A stretch of 44,421 nt of DNA, taken from contig WQSR01000017.1 in NCBI GenBank assembly GCA_009787785.1, forward strand, positions 1 through 44,421. Direction: 5' to 3'. Position 1 is the stretch's first letter, and each line of letters starts with the position of its first letter. Source of the DNA: Defluviitaleaceae bacterium. GTDB taxonomy: Bacteria; Bacillota; Clostridia; Lachnospirales; WQUN01. Of this stretch, positions 40,189 through 44,421 are shown piece by piece. A model generated the notes under the pieces. The model saw only the letters and a program-made list of their open reading frames with translations, did no database searches and had not been told where the DNA came from. The position numbers and the translations under genes were made by a program.

Positions 40189-42162
40189 TTAACGCACCCC
40201 TTCAATTCCAATTTCGCGCCACAGCCATTCCAGCTCGGCGGGGGTGTTTTCCCGCACGCGCCGGAACACATAGACCCGCACCCCGTCGCGCAGTGTAAAG
40301 GTTTCGTCCATGGGCGCGAAGGCGGCGGAAAAGGGGGTGGCGGCGAGCATGGCTTGTGCGGGTATCACCACCACCTGCTGTTCTGCCGGATCGAGATGGG
40401 TCTGCGGGGGGTACGCCACCACGATGTAGTGGATATCCGCCAGGGCGAGGGGCAGTCCGTCCCGCCGGTCCACCTGTGCGGTGTGGATGATATTGTATGC
40501 TGTGTCCATGGGGTGCAGTGGGTGGAAGGAGGCGCGCACCATGGCCAGCAAGTCTGAATTGAGTACGTAGGAGGAGGCCAACACCGCCACTTTTCCGGCC
40601 TTGGGCGCAATAAAGTCGTGGAGCGCGCTCAGTTGCGCCGCGTCCTCCCGTATGGGGGGACGCAGTGTGATGCTGGGAAAGAGGGCATATCCCGTGATTT
40701 CCTCCCGGGTTTGGGGCTGGGCGCGGGGCAAAAAGACCGCGATGGCGCACAAGGCCGCAACGCCCAAGGCGGTAAGGCGTATCCACCGTGTTTTTTCCCC
40801 GGCCAGATGCACCGCCACCAAGGCCATGGGGGCGGCGAACAACAGCAAATGTTGCATCCCGAAGAATTGCTGTACGAAAATGAAGGCAATAAAAATCACC
40901 GCGCCGCATACCAGCGGGAAGAGGAGGCTCGTTTTTCTCCGGTACAGGCAGTACGCCAGCGCACCCAGCAGGGGCACCAGCCCGAAATAACGCAACACAA
41001 ACCGGATATTTAGCAAAACCGGGACATGGTACGCGCCATACCGCTCGCCGTAGCCGCCCCGCAACAGCACATCGGAGATATATCCTTGGAAAAACAAGAG
41101 CATGGAGCCGCCGAATACGAAAAGCGTCATGGCCAGCTTGCGGCGTATCTTCCTATTGGATAGGGCGTACACCGCCGCGAAGAGTAGAAAGCCGATGGCG
41201 AAAAAGATATACCACCGCCGGAACATCACCGTGGCGCACAGCAACAGCCCAGCCACCAGCCCGTCCTCGGATTCGCAGTGGAAAAACAAGTAAACCGTCC
41301 CCAAGGCCAGCGCGACGCCCCCCACATCCAGAAAGCCCATGACAGCCAAAAAGGGGACGAAAATCAAGGCCATAGCCCCCAGGGCAAAGCCGTAGAAGCC
41401 GCCGTTTTTGCCCGTTCTCGCGCACGCCGCGTACAAAATAGCCCAGAAGGGCACCACATAGAAATTGACTACCGACAGCACGAACACCATCCGGCTGGTG
41501 TTGAATACCGCCATGGCATAGGCGGGGAGCACCGCAGGCAGGAAATGGTATTCATGCCAAAAAACCGAGCCCAGCACCCCTCCGAAAAAGCCGACGGGCG
41601 CGGAAAAGGCCGTGGCACTCAAATCCGCCGCCGTGCGCCAAAAGCCCGCGTTGTCCCAAAAAAAGGGCTGTCGGGCGAGAAGCAAAAACGCCACGGCAAA
41701 TCCGTTCAGCCCCAGCACCGCCGCCACAAACCGCCAATCCAAAAACGCCGCCAGCACCCCGCGCACATATTTTATCGTTTGCCTGCACCTGCCGGACACC
41801 AGCAATACAAATACAAACATCGCCACCCCGGCACCCGCCATGGCCAGCATACCGGAAAGTCGTCCCGCCGCGTTTTCCAGCCCCAGAAAGGCCACATAGG
41901 CCCCCGCCGCCACCGAAAGCAAAATCATGGCCGCCTTTATCAAGGCATTATACTTGAACCATTGGGATTGCAAAAACGCGGCTATTTTATCCCCGGCCCA
42001 TATCGCCGCCGCCCCGGCGCAAACCGCCGCAAGGAGCACGACCCATCCAAAGAAGGGCTGATAAAGCCCCACCGTGGATTCCAGAAAAATAAATGCCCTG
42101 CGCCACAAAAAATAGGCGAGAAAAAAACACAAAACACCTTGAACATAGCGCAAGCGCGTCAC
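40189..42162 (-). CDS. Large polytopic membrane protein, glycosyltransferase-like (GT-C type)
   Basis: A 657-aa protein with about thirteen hydrophobic segments in the first 490 residues and a soluble C-terminal part (about 500-657). FFWDNAGFWRTAADLSATAF after segment 5 has the acidic residues in the first large outer loop typical of GT-C enzymes that take sugars from polyprenyl phosphates. The acceptor is unknown. Start GTG 42162 overlaps the preceding stop (GTGA); a TTG at 42153 has better spacing to GGAGAG. It is cotranscribed with the DUF6056-like gene, so the two probably build or decorate a surface glycan. Confidence 0.75.
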   Translation of the reverse strand: MTRLRYVQGVLCFFLAYFLWRRAFIFLESTVGLYQPFFGWVVLLAAVCAGAAAIWAGDKIAAFLQSQWFKYNALIKAAMILLSVAAGAYVAFLGLENAAGRLSGMLAMAGAGVAMFVFVLLVSGRCRQTIKYVRGVLAAFLDWRFVAAVLGLNGFAVAFLLLARQPFFWDNAGFWRTAADLSATAFSAPVGFFGGVLGSVFWHEYHFLPAVLPAYAMAVFNTSRMVFVLSVVNFYVVPFWAILYAACARTGKNGGFYGFALGAMALIFVPFLAVMGFLDVGGVALALGTVYLFFHCESEDGLVAGLLLCATVMFRRWYIFFAIGFLLFAAVYALSNRKIRRKLAMTLFVFGGSMLLFFQGYISDVLLRGGYGERYGAYHVPVLLNIRFVLRYFGLVPLLGALAYCLYRRKTSLLFPLVCGAVIFIAFIFVQQFFGMQHLLLFAAPMALVAVHLAGEKTRWIRLTALGVAALCAIAVFLPRAQPQTREEITGYALFPSITLRPPIREDAAQLSALHDFIAPKAGKVAVLASSYVLNSDLLAMVRASFHPLHPMDTAYNIIHTAQVDRRDGLPLALADIHYIVVAYPPQTHLDPAEQQVVVIPAQAMLAATPFSAAFAPMDETFTLRDGVRVYVFRRVRENTPAELEWLWREIGIEGVR

Positions 42163-44066
42163 CTCTCCAAGTAAAACACACCCTGCCGCACCACAAAGCC
42201 CAGCCCCGTCAATTCAAGCAAATCCACCATGCGGAAAAAAGGCTCGCCATATACATAGTAGCGCATGGCTACCTTGTCCGCGCCGTCCACGCGGACGCGC
42301 TGACCCGCGAAATAGGCCGCCCGGGGGGTGGATATGCCGCTCACGCGCCCTTCGCCGCCTACGGGGGTATACCTATGGCCCAGCATTATTTCATATTGGG
42401 TACCGTCCCAGGCCACATCGAAAACATCCTCCAGAAGCCACCCAAAGTCCCGCAAGCGCAGGTACCGGTTGTCGTTAATCGTGAATGCTTCGAGCCGGCC
42501 CTCGCGCCCGCCAAAGGAAAAATACGTCACCCCCGGCACAGCGCGGGTACGGGGGGGCGGCAATCCCACGACGTAGTCCCAGCCGAAATAATTGGCTATG
42601 CCCCGGTTCACCAAGAAACTATGGCCAATCCCCAGTTCCGTCCACAGGAAGGGTTCTATCCCGTCCCACCAGGAAACCAAGGCCATGGGCGGCGCGGAAT
42701 AAGCGGGTAAATAAACCCGCCCGCCCCCGCCTTCCAGCAAAGCCATCCGCGCCCGGTGCTCTGCCCGGAATTGCCCGGCGGCACCGCTTCGCAAATCCTG
42801 GGCCGTCCGCCAGGTGGAGGCGTTTTCGTAGCCCAGATATATCGCCGCGCCCAGGAGTATTACCCCCACACAGGCGAAGGCCATTTTGCGCGGGAGCAAA
42901 GCCCTTCCCCGCCCCACGATGCGTTGCAGTTCATAGTTGCGCGCTATCCAGCCCAGCAGGTAAAAAACATTCCCGAACACGAGCAGTACATAGGAAAAAT
43001 ACACGATATTGCGCAACCGGGGCGGCCCGCTAATCATCTGCCCGAAGAAGGGCGGCGCGCTTAGGCTGGCGAACAGCAAAAAGGACAATCCCGCCACAAT
43101 AAGGGGTGCCTTAAAGGTATAGGCCGATGCCTTGGCCGCCCGCCAAAGCCACGGCACCGCCAGAATCAGCAAAATCACAACTGCCGGCGTGGTCCACGCC
43201 ACAAGGTCTTCCCCCGCCGTCAGCATGGCCGCACGCACACTCCAGAAAGCGTGCCTCAAGCCGCCCAGGCCGCCGCTTCGCACGGTGTTGCCCGGTGCCG
43301 CCACGTTTATCAACAGCCCCAGCACCGCCGCCCCCGCATACACAAGCGTAGGCCAAAGCGTTTTCCGGCTCTTCCAAAGGGTATACAGGGCGAAAAGTAC
43401 ATTCACCTGGGCCGCGAAAAGAGCCGTCACCAGATTCCCCCCGCCGATGAGGAAATCCAGCACCGCAATCCCCGCCACAGCCGGCCACCGCGTAGGCCGC
43501 CCCATTTTCAACGCCAGGCTCGTCCACATTAGCGCGAAAAAAAAGACATAAAAAACCCCGCCATTGTACCAGTAAAATCCCTGCCCAATGTGGGGAACAA
43601 ATTGAATGCACGCCGTCAGCACCAGCATACACGGCATCAGCCAATGGGTGCGAAGCACGGTCTTTGTTAGAAAGCCCAAGGATAAAATCAGGGGGAGCAA
43701 GGTGAAAAGCATCGTCAACGGATAGGCTCCATGACCGAAAAACACCCCCGGATGTACAGAAAATAAGGCTATGGCCGTAAAAGTACCCTGCCAGTCCCGA
43801 TAATTGTCAACCACGGTACGCACCACAGCCCGGGGCACATCCAGCACACCCCCGTTCACCCTGGCATAGCGCACACTCCGCTCAAAATAGCGGTGGCGCA
43901 CCGCCGCGTCCTCCACCCAATACTGCGCCGTAGGCAAAAAGGACGACGACGCAGAGAAAATATAGTCATCCTTGGCCGGCCGCGCATACAACCCCAGCCA
44001 TACAATGGGCACCAGCGTCAGCAAAAACAATATCCCCGCAACAAGCAACAATCTTTTGGAATGCAC
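42159..44066 (-). CDS. DUF6056-like polytopic membrane protein with C-terminal stalk-like domain
   Basis: A 635-aa protein. About eleven membrane segments fill residues 5-430, with the early loop LYARPAKDDYIFSASSS (acidic DD, as in GT-C enzymes) and HIGQGFYWYNGGVFY, typical of DUF6056. The C-terminal part (about 500-635) has NDNRYLRLRDFGWLLEDVF and GHRYTPVGGEG, and ends with VYGEPFFRMVDLLELTGL, which match copper-amine-oxidase-N-like stalk domains. Such a fusion would tie a glycosyltransferase-like membrane part to a wall-binding module. Start GTG 44066 has GGGATGG about 7 nt upstream. It is the first gene of a two-gene operon. Confidence 0.8.
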   Translation of the reverse strand: MHSKRLLLVAGILFLLTLVPIVWLGLYARPAKDDYIFSASSSFLPTAQYWVEDAAVRHRYFERSVRYARVNGGVLDVPRAVVRTVVDNYRDWQGTFTAIALFSVHPGVFFGHGAYPLTMLFTLLPLILSLGFLTKTVLRTHWLMPCMLVLTACIQFVPHIGQGFYWYNGGVFYVFFFALMWTSLALKMGRPTRWPAVAGIAVLDFLIGGGNLVTALFAAQVNVLFALYTLWKSRKTLWPTLVYAGAAVLGLLINVAAPGNTVRSGGLGGLRHAFWSVRAAMLTAGEDLVAWTTPAVVILLILAVPWLWRAAKASAYTFKAPLIVAGLSFLLFASLSAPPFFGQMISGPPRLRNIVYFSYVLLVFGNVFYLLGWIARNYELQRIVGRGRALLPRKMAFACVGVILLGAAIYLGYENASTWRTAQDLRSGAAGQFRAEHRARMALLEGGGGRVYLPAYSAPPMALVSWWDGIEPFLWTELGIGHSFLVNRGIANYFGWDYVVGLPPPRTRAVPGVTYFSFGGREGRLEAFTINDNRYLRLRDFGWLLEDVFDVAWDGTQYEIMLGHRYTPVGGEGRVSGISTPRAAYFAGQRVRVDGADKVAMRYYVYGEPFFRMVDLLELTGLGFVVRQGVFYLER

Positions 44067-44096
44067 CCGGCACCATCCCTTCCCTTCGTCCCATAT

Positions 44097-44183
44097 TTTA
44101 TACTACTCTCCGGTAAAAAAACAGACATCGGCGCGCGCTTTTTCCGCAATGCTTCATTATCACCTCCTTACGCACCGCTGGTG
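44097..44183. repeat. Half of a palindromic element, family I, copy C
   Basis: The sequence matches the complement of copy A from TTTATACTACTC to GCACCGC(T/C)GGTG, then stops just past the palindrome centre, where a family II element begins. Its arm carries TAGTAT (44105-44100) with ATGTCT 17 bases upstream, pointing at the DUF6056-like gene. Confidence 0.75.
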
Positions 44184-44421
44184 GGATGGGGTGGGGTGAA
44201 TGGCCCGCGCTGGCACGGAAACGCTCATGAACGGCTCTGTGCGGCAAGTACTCGCGTTGGTCTTCTCCGAAGCCTCAACGCCGAGCACATAAGCCGCCCA
44301 TTCGCCGTTAATTTCTCGTTCCCGCGAGACATACTCCCAGCGAAGCTGGGCGACGCGCTAGCGTCGGGCCGTCCGGCCAGCTTGCGAAGCAAGCGAGAGG
44401 ACGCGCTTACCCATTCACCCC
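44184..44421. repeat. Palindromic element, family II, copy F (reaches window end)
   Basis: The ends read GGGGTGAATGG on both strands. The core GCGGCAAGTACTCGCGTTGG, TCTTCTCCGAAGCCTCAACG and CACATAAGCCGCC matches copy D. After the core comes a cluster of small hairpins (CCCAGCGAAGCTGGG, GACGCGCTAGCGTC, GGCCGTCCGGCC). It lies directly after the half copy C. Confidence 0.75.

Noticed and set aside
1..44421. CRISPR array, rRNA genes, integrase or transposase
   Set aside because: No regularly spaced short direct repeats, no rRNA-like sequence and no recombinase or transposase motifs were found in the translated frames.

Overview
The window looks like a chromosomal segment of a spore-forming, GC-rich member of the Clostridia (Bacillota), perhaps related to Oscillospiraceae or similar gut lineages. 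The evidence is sporulation and germination families (YtfI/YtfJ-like pair, GerS-like lipoprotein beside alanine racemase, SpoIIM family), strong GGAGG ribosome binding sites, Gram-positive lipoproteins, Firmicute gene orders (rnhB-ylqG-ylqH, alr-mazF) and stalk domains of the copper-amine-oxidase-N type. The genus cannot be named from the sequence alone.

Layout. 0-6.3 kb (plus strand): end of an unknown gene, a lipoprotein, then a tightly overlapping run of TerY-like VWA protein, PP2C phosphatase and P1-family peptidase, followed by DUF1461, YtfI-like, YtfJ and CheX. 6.3-13.6 kb: S66 LD-carboxypeptidase (minus), a hybrid histidine kinase (plus), and a PhnD/PhnC-PhnE-PhnE-type ABC importer (minus) that is controlled by a clear TPP riboswitch with terminator. 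The importer is therefore probably for a thiamine-related compound despite its phosphonate-like family. Its ATPase and first permease are fused through a linker encoded by a palindromic repeat. 13.6-14.5 kb: an internally duplicated helical protein.

14.5-20.5 kb is a visibly AT-richer accessory stretch: NUDIX hydrolase, asparagine synthase, transglutaminase-like protein, a VapBC-type toxin-antitoxin pair, and a sigma factor with a soluble MCP/CheW-like fusion. Two of its genes share an identical leader hairpin. 20.6-27.5 kb returns to core-like genes: tRNA-Ser(GGA), Na+/Ca2+ exchanger, mazF without a mazE, alr, gerS-like, a stalk-domain protein, yraN, ylqH, ylqG, rnhB. 27.6-29.3 kb is an AT-richer three-gene unit (DUF488, DUF488, OB-like protein) with its own near-consensus promoter. 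29.3-35.6 kb is one minus-strand operon (ABC exporter, small membrane protein, DUF5711, SpoIIM, amidohydrolase lacking the usual HxH). 35.8-38.1 kb is another AT-rich insert: an MFS exporter behind a leader ORF and ribosome-binding-site hairpin, a compact orphan promoter/mini-ORF/terminator unit, and a small membrane protein. 38.2-44.1 kb has an orphan FliD-like protein and two large membrane proteins.

Scattered through the window are long imperfect palindromes of two families (I: 18848, 20797, 44097; II: 39611, 39912, 44184), plus the one inside the transporter gene. Members of a family share a core but differ in their arms, and at the right edge a family II element appears to be inserted in the tip of a family I element.
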